A stretch of 10,170 nucleotides of DNA from an uncultured Lachnospiraceae bacterium (GTDB taxonomy: Bacteria > Bacillota > Clostridia > Lachnospirales > Lachnospiraceae). Position 1 is the first letter of the stretch; every line of letters begins with the position of its first letter. The stretch is taken from positions 1-10,170 of the forward strand of contig CABRSG010000063.1 of NCBI GenBank assembly GCA_902473545.1, in the 5' to 3' direction. The position numbers were made by a program, and so were the translations under genes. Shown piece by piece: positions 1 to 5,557 of this stretch. The notes beneath the pieces were generated by a model. It was given only the letters and a program-made list of their open reading frames with translations, was not told the origin of the DNA and ran no database searches.

Positions 1-172
1 GACTCTCGGCAGTTTTATACCTGCCGTCCTCTGGTTTCTTCGCATCTGCAGGAATCTTCCAACTGCGTCCTTCACGGGTAACACTTGGAATTTTTCCCTC
101 TGAACATAAAATACGAACTCTCCTATCTGAAATATCCCATTTCTCTGCCGCCTGCTTCACTGTCATGTACAT
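1..172 (-). CDS. N-terminal part of a helix-turn-helix protein, probably Fic family (runs off the left edge)
   Basis: Only the first 57 codons are visible. They begin MYMTVKQAAEKWDISDRRVR and continue through a MerR/excisionase-like winged helix-turn-helix: an alanine-rich helix, a WDIS turn, an RRVRILC recognition helix, then an EGRSWKIPADA wing. From memory this type of HTH commonly heads Fic-domain proteins (AMP transferases) of Lachnospiraceae, with the Fic core further on, outside this window. The Fic assignment is therefore inference, while DNA binding is well supported. The ATG at 172 is preceded by a good ribosome binding site (GAGGTG, 185-180 read on the minus strand). A second in-frame ATG lies two codons later. 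Alternatives are an excisionase or another HTH-tagged protein. Confidence 0.65.
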   Translation of the reverse strand, partial: MYMTVKQAAEKWDISDRRVRILCSEGKIPSVTREGRSWKIPADAKKPEDGRYKTAES

Positions 173-197
173 AAATCTACACCTCACTTCAAACAGT

Positions 198-227
198 AGT
201 ATACCCTATTATCGGAACAATACAGAA
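198..227 (-). promoter_or_regulatory. Possible promoter of the leftmost HTH gene
   Basis: On the minus strand a good -10 box, TATACT, occupies 203-198, about 25 bases upstream of the start codon. The best -35 candidate at suitable spacing (TTCTGT, 227-222, spacer 18) is poor. The -10 is therefore reasonable and the -35 weak. Confidence 0.35.
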
Positions 228-347
228 GTCCGGAAGATACCATTTTCCCATCTCTCGGATCAGTATTTCACACTTCAATGTTCATGTTCCATAAAGTAAC
301 ACACAATAGACAGTCACCCAACTATTCCGAAAAAATAGGACACCGCT

Positions 348-388
348 AAAAGCTGATGTATGGAATCATTTCCTTGTGTCAGCTTTTT
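348..388 (+). terminator. Terminator-like hairpin in the left intergenic region
   Basis: AAAAGCTGA (348-356) is matched by TCAGCTTTT (379-387), a 9-bp perfect stem with a 22-base loop, and the right arm runs into a T stretch (384-388). The shape suits an intrinsic terminator read on the plus strand. No plus-strand gene is visible upstream, and the loop is long. It may be a remnant of a lost gene, or may insulate the regulator unit downstream. The rest of 173-435 shows no gene. Confidence 0.4.
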
Positions 389-435
389 CTATATCTAACC
401 CCGGACAGAAAGTGATATATTTGTATCTTTCTCTA

Positions 436-464
436 TTGACAGCACATTGCAGAAGTGATATATT
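436..464 (+). promoter_or_regulatory. Sigma-A promoter of the Xre regulator unit
   Basis: A perfect -35 box TTGACA (436-441) is followed after exactly 17 bases by a near-consensus -10 box TATATT (459-464). Transcription should begin near 471 and reads the decayed membrane-protein gene and then the small Xre regulator. The -10 box lies inside the left arm of a long inverted repeat, so a protein bound there should compete with RNA polymerase. Confidence 0.75.
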
Positions 465-492
465 TGTCTTGTAAAGTGACAAATATATCGCT
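454..492 (+). promoter_or_regulatory. Inverted-repeat operator over the -10 box, with an extra half-site at 411-424
   Basis: AGTGATATATTTGTC (454-468) and GACAAATATATCGCT (478-492) form a 15-base inverted repeat with one mismatch and a 9-base spacer. The left arm covers the -10 box and the right arm ends just before the ribosome binding site. The 14 bases AGTGATATATTTGT also occur as a direct copy at 411-424, 43 bases upstream of the left arm. This pattern fits a repressor site with an auxiliary half-site. The likely ligand is the Xre protein encoded at 739-945, which would repress itself (inference). Confidence 0.6.
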
Positions 493-507
493 TTGGAGGA
501 CGACATT

Positions 508-742
508 ATGAAAAATAACACAAAATGCACTATCCTTTTAGGTGTAATCTACGCTCTGCTTGTAGTTGCAGCTTCATGGTATACGATTACCTTTAATGAT
601 TCAAGATTTATTGCACCTATGGATTTATCAGAGTATGTGTTTCGAGTACAAGACCTGCCCATGATTATTTCCGGCATACTGATGCGAATATCTGCTATAT
701 CGTTACGACCATGACGAGCCATTTGACGAAAGCGAGGGATGA
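508..742 (+). pseudogene. Decayed small membrane protein gene paired with the Xre regulator (DUF3796-like)
   Basis: The gene starts at ATG 508, eight bases after GGAGG (495-499), and reads 68 codons to a stop at 712-714. A TTG at 493 is in frame but overlaps the ribosome binding site. Residues about 8-27 form a hydrophobic membrane segment. The frame collapses after about residue 58. From about 683 another frame reads CEYLLYRYDHDEPFDESEG and stops at 740-742, with its TGA overlapping the ATG of the next gene. That tail looks like a genuine protein end, so the locus is best explained as an N-terminal part joined out of frame to its own C-terminus by an internal deletion near 680-686. From memory the parts resemble DUF3796-type membrane proteins that sit beside small HTH regulators in Clostridia. 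The family name is tentative. Confidence 0.55.
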
Positions 743-945
743 ACGTGCCAGACTTTGAATGTAGATTAAAAAAATACAGGCAGCTAAAAGACTTAACACA
801 AGAGCAATTAGCCATACAGGTAGGTGTACGCCGGGAAACAATTATGCGGTTGGAAAAGGCACAATATAATCCCTCTCTCAAATTAGCGATTGACATTTCA
901 AGGGCAGTTGGCGCACCTATCGAAGAAATATTCATTTTCAAGTAG
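739..945 (+). CDS. Small Xre-family transcriptional regulator
   Basis: This 68-residue protein is almost entirely an Xre/Cro-type helix-turn-helix. LTQEQLAIQVGV (about 19-30) holds helix 2 and the turn, RRETIMRLEKAQYNPSL is the recognition helix and its conserved exit, and IEEIFIF is the usual C-terminal end. Such single-domain regulators typically repress their own promoter and control a co-transcribed membrane protein. The ATG at 739 overlaps the stop of the decayed gene upstream (ATGA), suggesting the pair was once translationally coupled. A GTG at 745 has better spacing from GAGGG (734-738) and could be the true start. The inverted repeat at 454-492 is the natural candidate operator. The 111 bases after its stop (946-1056) hold no convincing gene. 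Confidence 0.85.
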   Translation: MNVPDFECRLKKYRQLKDLTQEQLAIQVGVRRETIMRLEKAQYNPSLKLAIDISRAVGAPIEEIFIFK

Positions 946-1056
946 CTTTAATGGCGAAAGCCTTTATTTTACGGGCAGTTGCGTTTTTGTTAATCTGCGT
1001 TGCTTGCCGTATGAGGGCTAGGCATACATCGTTAAGTCCGCTCTATAGACAGAAAA

Positions 1057-1410
1057 TCAAGGTTCTTTCCAAAAGCCGCCCTTATGAAAATTCTCATTTC
1101 CAAGCGGTTTCGCTGTCAGCCGGAACATCACACAGCCATCCGGACAGACAATTGTTTTGCTGTATTTCCCATCACCGCCAAGATTTTCCAGATCTCCCCC
1201 GCTTCTGACAGCTTCCATTAACGGATACAACATCATCATTGTTTTAGAGCAGATTCCATATCCGTCTTTATTAACAGGACAGCCATAAGTACAGGTGTAT
1301 TTATCTCCGATTTCTTCCCCATTACGGCAATACCGTTCTGTATGATCGCCTCTTAAAAAACCGGTAACTTCAATTTCAAATTCATATTCCTCATCATACC
1401 ACTTTTTCAT
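1057..1410 (-). CDS. TIGR04076 family protein (small Cys-containing, function unknown)
   Basis: This 117-residue soluble protein matches the pattern I know for TIGR04076: a G-x-x-x-G-D turn (EEIGDKY, 32-38), a Cys before an LYP segment (ICSKTMMMLYPLMEAVRSGG, 53-72) and a final CPDGCVMFRL strand (89-98). Six cysteines (28, 40, 44, 54, 89, 93) could bind metal or form redox pairs, but no function is established that I know of. The ATG at 1410 has an excellent ribosome binding site (GGAGGG, six bases upstream). It is the last gene of the directon, 47 bases after the RibD-like reductase. A small hairpin (around 1437-1458) with AGCT arms lies in that gap and has no T tract. Confidence 0.8.
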   Translation of the reverse strand: MKKWYDEEYEFEIEVTGFLRGDHTERYCRNGEEIGDKYTCTYGCPVNKDGYGICSKTMMMLYPLMEAVRSGGDLENLGGDGKYSKTIVCPDGCVMFRLTAKPLGNENFHKGGFWKEP

Positions 1411-1457
1411 AACCGCCCTCCAAAGATTTTAGATTTCTCAGCTCGACAAGCTGAAAT

Positions 1458-1988
1458 TTATCTTTTTATATAGATTAAATCCGTCATGCCATTATACGAT
1501 TGTGTTTTGAGCAGCTTCAACTTAATTTCATGGTCAGCCTTTTCAAAAAGCCGGATACCCGAACCTAAAATCGTCGGAATCACAGTAATATAATAACAGT
1601 CAATGACATCCTCTTTCACTAACTGCTGGATAAGGTTCGCCCCACCACATATCCAAATACCTTTTCCGGTTTCTTCTCGCAGTTTTTTTACCAGCTCAAC
1701 AGGGCATTCATTGGTAAAACAGATTTTATCAGAAGATATTTTTGAATTATGTGTTACAACATAGGTTGTAAAATCATTATAAACCCACTCGTCCGGCGAA
1801 AGTTCCGTGACGATTTGATGATAGGTATTCCACCCCATTATCACAGTATCAATTTCTTTCGCAAATTCAGAATATGCGTCAATGTTATCGTCATCATTGC
1901 CTTGCCCGGCCAGCCAATTCACGCTACCTTCACCGTCTGCAATATATCCATCAAGGCTCATCACTATAAACAGACTGACTTTTTTCAT
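1458..1988 (-). CDS. Dihydrofolate reductase family protein (RibD C-terminal domain type)
   Basis: This 176-residue protein has the fold signatures of the RibD_C/DHFR-like reductases: VMSLDGYIAD (9-18) at the N-terminus, VIMGWNTYHQI (49-59), the dinucleotide-binding WICGGANLIQQL (112-123), and PTILGSGIRLF (138-148). The family uses NADPH, but stand-alone members have mostly unknown substrates. It is unlikely to be a true dihydrofolate reductase, and calling it RibD would be wrong because the deaminase half is absent. I chose ATG 1988 because AAGGAG lies just upstream of it. A TTG at 2003 is in frame but sits upstream of that site. The gene follows the GNAT gene by 30 bases. Confidence 0.88.
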   Translation of the reverse strand: MKKVSLFIVMSLDGYIADGEGSVNWLAGQGNDDDNIDAYSEFAKEIDTVIMGWNTYHQIVTELSPDEWVYNDFTTYVVTHNSKISSDKICFTNECPVELVKKLREETGKGIWICGGANLIQQLVKEDVIDCYYITVIPTILGSGIRLFEKADHEIKLKLLKTQSYNGMTDLIYIKR

Positions 1989-2018
1989 AAGTTCTCCTTT
2001 CAACTCATAAAATGGAAT

Positions 2019-2471
2019 TTATCTATGGATATACATTCTTGTCATATCAGGCTCATTGTCCCCTTGAACCATGCACAAAAATTCCCAACCATATCTTTCA
2101 TAAAAACTTGTATGGTCTGTAATCAAATAGACAGGCGTAATTCCTTTGGACTTCATATCATTCACAACAAGATCAAGTAATTGTCCCGCAATTCCTTGAC
2201 AACGATATTCCTTGTCTGTATATACCGCACATACATTTGGCGTAAGGTCTTTTCTGTCATGAAAATCATTTTCGATCACGCCAAGACCACCTACAATGCG
2301 TCCACTGTCTAAACAAAGATACCAGCCATATTCTGTATCATTATTAAGATAGGCTTCCATACATTCAAGATAAGCTTCTTGTGGTACTTCCCATTTATCA
2401 TGAAACCATGTGGCTGCTTCTTCTTTTAATTCGGGTTTTTGTCTTAAAGTAACATAAGTATATTCTTTCAT
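2019..2471 (-). CDS. GNAT family N-acetyltransferase
   Basis: This 150-residue protein has the GNAT core. VCAVYTDKEYRCQGIAGQLL (80-99) is motif A, with the acetyl-CoA pyrophosphate loop R90-x-x-G93-x-A95. YLITDHTSFYERYGWEF (115-131) is the usual beta-4/FYxxxGW region. It should transfer an acetyl group from acetyl-CoA to an amine; the acceptor cannot be told from sequence. The family includes drug and metabolite acetyltransferases. Its ATG overlaps the stop of the 86-residue ORF upstream by four bases (ATGA), which suggests translational coupling. A GAGGGGG run lies about 13 bases upstream, rather far for a normal site. Confidence 0.87.
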   Translation of the reverse strand: MKEYTYVTLRQKPELKEEAATWFHDKWEVPQEAYLECMEAYLNNDTEYGWYLCLDSGRIVGGLGVIENDFHDRKDLTPNVCAVYTDKEYRCQGIAGQLLDLVVNDMKSKGITPVYLITDHTSFYERYGWEFLCMVQGDNEPDMTRMYIHR

Positions 2472-2728
2472 ATGCTTGCCTTATCCCCCTCAATAAACAT
2501 CTCCGTCTGCTTAACCTCCAGCATATCCCCAGTTGCCCCGATCTTCTGCAACGCCACAGCAGACTTATTCGCCTGCTGGTTTGCCAGCCTCTCTTTCGTC
2601 TCGCTGATTGCCTGTGTCAGCAGCTTCTGTTTCTGCTCCATCAGGTACGTATTTCCGAAGTCCAATTTCAAGAATTTCCATTCAAATCCGTTATGATATT
2701 TATATTTCTGTTCATTGGCTGCCTCCAC
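2468..2728 (-). CDS. Unrecognised 86-residue ORF (possible C-terminal gene fragment)
   Basis: I do not recognise this protein. It begins at a GTG four bases after the MmcQ stop and ends in a 4-bp overlap with the GNAT start. An aromatic N-terminal segment (HNGFEWKFLKLDFGNTYL, about 12-29) leads into a charged, Gln/Glu/Lys/Ala-rich stretch (about 30-60) that should be helical or a short coiled coil. There is no signal peptide or membrane segment. The GTG lacks a convincing ribosome binding site, and an ATG at residue 30 has none either. The 3' half is more GC-rich than its neighbours. It may therefore be either a reinitiated small gene or the tail of a larger gene left by recombination. Confidence 0.45.
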   Translation of the reverse strand: MEAANEQKYKYHNGFEWKFLKLDFGNTYLMEQKQKLLTQAISETKERLANQQANKSAVALQKIGATGDMLEVKQTEMFIEGDKASI

Positions 2729-2732
2729 AAAC

Positions 2733-3080
2733 TTAAACTTTTATTCTATTTTTCCCAACAATCAGATCATAGCTTTCCGCAATCATCCTTTTGATTTCCC
2801 CGTCCGGGACAGTTCCATCCAAAATGATGGAGTTCCAATGTTCCTTATTCTGGTGATACCCCGGCAGCACGGACGGATAAGTATTCCTCCACAGGTCACG
2901 CCACTGCGGATCAACCTTTACATTCACCCACATATGACCGTTTCTCTCATAAGTCCACGCAAATGCCTTTTTGTTCTTCCGGTACCGCAGAAGCACCCAG
3001 TTATCATCATGGAAAGGCGCATCCACATATACATCCGGGAAAGTCATTCCAAAATCCAGGTTCTCCTTCCGCTCTTTCAT
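2733..3080 (-). CDS. MmcQ/YjbR family DNA-binding-fold protein
   Basis: This 115-residue protein is full length for the family and carries its marks: FPDVYVDAPFHDDNWVLLRY (14-33), KKAFAWTYERNGHMWVNVK (37-55), then YHQNKEHWNSIILDG (75-89) and IKRMIAESYDL (97-107). The fold is the CyaY-like YjbR domain. Members are called DNA-binding on structural grounds, but a physiological role is not established. ATG 3080 follows AGGAGG at good spacing. The frame extends upstream to 3146, but that extension runs over the ACT gene. Sixteen bases separate it from the ACT gene, and its stop lies four bases before the next ORF, so it sits inside a tight transcription unit. Confidence 0.88.
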   Translation of the reverse strand: MKERKENLDFGMTFPDVYVDAPFHDDNWVLLRYRKNKKAFAWTYERNGHMWVNVKVDPQWRDLWRNTYPSVLPGYHQNKEHWNSIILDGTVPDGEIKRMIAESYDLIVGKNRIKV

Positions 3081-3096
3081 CACGAATCGCCTCCTG

Positions 3097-3462
3097 TCAA
3101 ATAATCTGATACCCCGCTTTGAAAAGCACCTGCAATGCCTTTTCATAATTTTCCCTTTTCACCAGGATATAATCCGTATTATAAGTAGATACCGCAAAGA
3201 TGCCAATATCATGCTGCGCCATCAAAGATGATATCTTAGAAAGTATGCCGATCAGGGAAAAATCCAAAACGCCCTGTATCCGGAATGCCTTCCAGCCATC
3301 ATCCTGTTCTGCTGCATTTTGCGGAACATTCTCTGTCATACACACCAGTGAATTTTCTTCATCTGTCCTGCCAGTAAAATAAAACGGCTGTGCTGGATCT
3401 ACCATCGAAAAATCTTCCACTTTACAGATAGAAAAATCATAATCTATTCTTTTTATTTCCAT
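3097..3462 (-). CDS. ACT domain-containing protein
   Basis: This 121-residue protein has a C-terminal ACT-like domain (about 58-121): WKAFRIQGVLDFSLIGILSK, then SSLMAQHDIGIFAVSTYNTDYILVKRENYEKAL. The GVLDFSLIGIL and IFAVSTYNTDYILV motifs are those of the small CASTOR-like ACT_7 proteins of bacteria. The first half is probably a second, diverged ACT-like unit. ACT domains bind amino acids or other small ligands, and here the ligand is unknown. ATG 3462 is preceded by GGAGGG six bases upstream. It lies 24 bases after the truncated glycosylase gene and 16 bases before the MmcQ gene. Confidence 0.85.
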   Translation of the reverse strand: MEIKRIDYDFSICKVEDFSMVDPAQPFYFTGRTDEENSLVCMTENVPQNAAEQDDGWKAFRIQGVLDFSLIGILSKISSLMAQHDIGIFAVSTYNTDYILVKRENYEKALQVLFKAGYQII

Positions 3463-3486
3463 CGTAACCCTCCAAAATCCCGTATC

Positions 3487-3852
3487 TTATACTCCATCAT
3501 CTTCCTTATCACGGCGCTTGCGGACTACCGGAACACCTGTTTTCAGAAAACATGCCGCATTATGGATAACTGCCTCGATCTTTCTCCTGGACCGTATCAT
3601 CCCTTCGGTTTCCATAATTCTCCGGATATCCGCTTCCTGATAGGCGGCTACCTTTTCATAATCAAACCCGTCAAAGCATTTTCGGAATATTTCCCGCTTC
3701 TGGATCATCATATTCCAGTTCAGCCCACACTGCATGGCTTCCATCATCAGAAACTCAAACTGCTTCCTATCATCATGCAGCGGCATCCCCCATTCCTCAT
3801 CATGATATTTTATCATTTTTTCATTGCACAGGCACCACCTACAGCGTTCCAT
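3487..3852 (-). pseudogene. tag: 3-methyladenine DNA glycosylase I, C-terminally truncated
   Basis: The first 105 or so residues are a clear Tag protein, which removes 3-methyladenine from alkylated DNA in base excision repair. C4 and H17 (YHDEEWG) fall at the numbering of two zinc ligands of the E. coli enzyme. E38 and W46 (MEAMQCGLNW, 37-46) fit the base-binding pocket, and the alignment runs on to RRKIEAVIHNAACFLKT (88-104). There the family should continue for about 80 more residues, including the last two zinc ligands (a His and a Cys). Instead it ends after a short basic tail (VVRKRRDKEDDGV) at 121 residues. An internal deletion keeping the natural tail is one explanation. It is probably inactive. 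ATG 3852 has a GGGGAGA ribosome binding site. Confidence 0.75.
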
Positions 3853-3912
3853 ACCGTCTCTCCCCCCGTTTCATCCTATTTCCGTATGCCGGCTCTTATC
3901 CGATACCCTGCC

Positions 3913-3978
3913 CCGGACATTTTTGTAAACTGTCCGGCAGCCTTTTTCTACCACCCATCATAACAGAAAAAGGCTGCC
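3913..3978. repeat. Tandem overlapping hairpins between the directon and the phage-like fragment
   Basis: Two inverted repeats abut. CCGGACA (3913-3919) pairs with TGTCCGG (3931-3937) across 11 bases. GGCAGCCTTTTTCT (3936-3949) pairs perfectly with AGAAAAAGGCTGCC (3965-3978) across 15 bases. They share two bases at 3936-3937, so only one may form fully at a time. Read on the plus strand, the first stem is followed by CAGCC and TTTTT, a possible terminator. For the minus strand no T tract follows. The role is uncertain: terminator, attenuator before the directon, or the end of a small mobile element. Confidence 0.55.
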
Positions 3979-3981
3979 ATA

Positions 3982-4177
3982 TCAATCAAAAGACACTTCC
4001 AAACAAACTAATAACACACACCAACGGTCAAAGTCCTCCTGCGTAGCGATCTGGCAGTATTTCCATTCATCATTTCTGCTCTCGCTGTATATATCATTAA
4101 TTAGACCGATGGACAAAAACTCCATATTCGCCATGGAAATCCCAAGCTGCACGCACCTAAGAAGGATCCCCTCCCGA
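3982..4177 (-). pseudogene. 5'-truncated small protein fragment, possibly phage-derived
   Basis: An open frame reading REGILLRCVQLGIS, MANMEFLSIGLIND and then ATQEDFDRW ends at a TGA at 3982-3984. It has no ribosome binding site for the internal ATG at 4134. Upstream the frame runs straight into the dapL terminator, so its 5' end is missing. The LxxCVQLGIS and ATQEDFDRx pattern reminds me of the C-terminus of small tail-assembly-type proteins of Clostridia phages, usually ending in ATQEDFDRF. That is from memory and uncertain. The last dozen residues after DFDRW look like read-through. Together with 3853-3981 it fills the 376-base gap between tag and dapL. Confidence 0.4.
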
Positions 4178-4185
4178 AAATCGGC

Positions 4186-4218
4186 AAAAAGGAAGCGCCT
4201 CCGAAGAGACGCTGTTCC
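4186..4218 (-). terminator. Intrinsic terminator of the glnA-ANTAR-dapF-dapL unit
   Basis: On the minus strand, ten bases after the dapL stop, GGAACAGCGTCTC (4218-4206) pairs with GAGGCGCTTCC (4201-4191) around a UUCG tetraloop. There are two single-base bulges in the left arm and one G-U pair. TTTTT (4190-4186) follows directly. This is a textbook Rho-independent terminator and marks the end of the core-metabolism unit. Confidence 0.85.
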
Positions 4219-4228
4219 TCCCTGTTTT

Positions 4229-5443
4229 TTACATTTTTCTGATCCGTTCAAGCGCCGCCACTGTATTCTCGTAACTGCCAAAGGCCGTGAGTCTGAAATA
4301 CCCTTCCCCGCTCGGTCCAAAGCCGGAGCCCGGCGTGCCAACCACGTTTGCTTTTTCCAGAAGATAATCAAAAAATTCCCAGGAACTCATGTTGTCCGGT
4401 GTTTTCAGCCAGATATACGGCGCGTTGATGCCGCCGGATACCGTATAGCCCATCTCGCTCAGTCCATCATAAATCGCGGCGGCATTTTTCATATAATACG
4501 CCACCTGCTCTTTAAGCTGCGCCTTTCCCTCCGGGGAGTAGACCGCCTCGCCTGCGCGCTGCACAATGTAGGGCGCTCCATTGTATTTCGTGCCGTGGCG
4601 CCGCGCCCAGAGCGGATGCAGATTGGTGCCGCCCGCCTTTAATTCCTTCGGAACAACGGTAAATCCAAGGCGCACGCCGGTGAAGCCGGCATTCTTTGAG
4701 AAGCTGCGCAGCTCAATCGCACAGGTGCGCGCGCCCTCGCACTCATAGATGGAGTGCGGCACATCCGCCTCCGAAATATACGCCTCATAAGCCGCGTCGT
4801 AGATAATGATCGCGCCCACCTTATTTGCATAGTCCACCCAGGCCTGCAGTTCCTCCTTTGTGATCGTGGAGCCGGTCGGGTTATTCGGAAAGCACAGGTA
4901 AATCAGATCCGGCGTCTCGGAAGGAAGCTCCGGCGCAAAATGATTTTCCGCCGTGCACGGCATATAGATGACATCGCTCCAGGTCTCCGCCTGCGGATTC
5001 CAGGTACCGGTTCTGCCTGCCATCACGTTGGAATCCACATACACCGGATACACCGGATCGCAGACTGCGATCTTATTGTCCAGGCTGAAAATCTCCTGAA
5101 TGTTCGCCGAATCACACTTCGCACCGTCCGACACGAAAATTTCATCCGCCGCGATGTCGCAGCCGCGATTGGCGTAATCGTTCTTTGCGATCGCGCTGCG
5201 CAGAAACTCATAGCCGAGATCCGGCGCGTAGCCGTGGAAGGTCTCCGCCTTCGCCATCTCGTCCACCGCGCCGTGCAGCGCCGTGATGATCGCCGGGGCA
5301 AGCGGCTGCGTCACATCGCCTATCCCTAAGCGGATAATCTTCTTATCCGGATTTGCCGCCGAATATGCGGCTACCTTTTTGCCAATTGTTGAAAACAGAT
5401 AACTGCCCGGCAGCTTTAAATAATTGTCATTTACCTTTGCCAT
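4229..5443 (-). CDS. dapL: LL-diaminopimelate aminotransferase
   Basis: This 404-residue PLP enzyme converts tetrahydrodipicolinate with glutamate directly into LL-2,6-diaminopimelate, bypassing the succinyl or acetyl branch of lysine and peptidoglycan synthesis. It is full length and opens with MAKVNDNYLKLPGSYLFSTI, typical of DapL. Other marks are RLGIGDVTQPLAPAI (38-52), the substrate-region AETFHGYAPDLGYEFLR (66-82), CFPNNPTG (184-191), YDAAYEAY (215-222) holding the PLP-binding Asp and Tyr, and the Schiff-base lysine K250 in SFSKNAGFTGVR. The ATG at 5443 has AAGGAG just upstream. It lies 114 bases after dapF, whose product acts on its reaction product, with no clear terminator between them. 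The intrinsic terminator follows. Confidence 0.97.
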   Translation of the reverse strand: MAKVNDNYLKLPGSYLFSTIGKKVAAYSAANPDKKIIRLGIGDVTQPLAPAIITALHGAVDEMAKAETFHGYAPDLGYEFLRSAIAKNDYANRGCDIAADEIFVSDGAKCDSANIQEIFSLDNKIAVCDPVYPVYVDSNVMAGRTGTWNPQAETWSDVIYMPCTAENHFAPELPSETPDLIYLCFPNNPTGSTITKEELQAWVDYANKVGAIIIYDAAYEAYISEADVPHSIYECEGARTCAIELRSFSKNAGFTGVRLGFTVVPKELKAGGTNLHPLWARRHGTKYNGAPYIVQRAGEAVYSPEGKAQLKEQVAYYMKNAAAIYDGLSEMGYTVSGGINAPYIWLKTPDNMSSWEFFDYLLEKANVVGTPGSGFGPSGEGYFRLTAFGSYENTVAALERIRKM

Positions 5444-5557
5444 ATTCCCGTCTCCTTTTCCCTGTAAAAATACATTCTTTTTCTGCCATCTCTGCTGTTC
5501 TTTTTCAAAATCTCTCTGGACGGCTTTCCATCATCCCAGTCTTCTTAATGCACGGCA

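Noticed and set aside
549..941. 130-residue minus-strand frame over the Xre regulator
   Set aside because: It is antisense to the Xre protein and the decayed membrane gene, which together explain the region better through a promoter, operator and ribosome binding site.
949..966. Small hairpin GGCGAAAGCC followed by T-rich sequence after the Xre gene
   Set aside because: Only three base pairs, so too weak to call a terminator.
951..1208. Plus-strand 85-residue reading frame with a hydrophobic start
   Set aside because: It has no ribosome binding site, and its second half is the antisense of the well-supported TIGR04076 gene. A remnant of element DNA in 946-1056 is possible but not shown.
4109..4642. 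177-residue plus-strand frame over the end of dapL
   Set aside because: It is an antisense shadow of dapL and runs across its terminator. Arg- and His-rich composition without any recognisable motif is typical of shadow frames in GC-rich genes.
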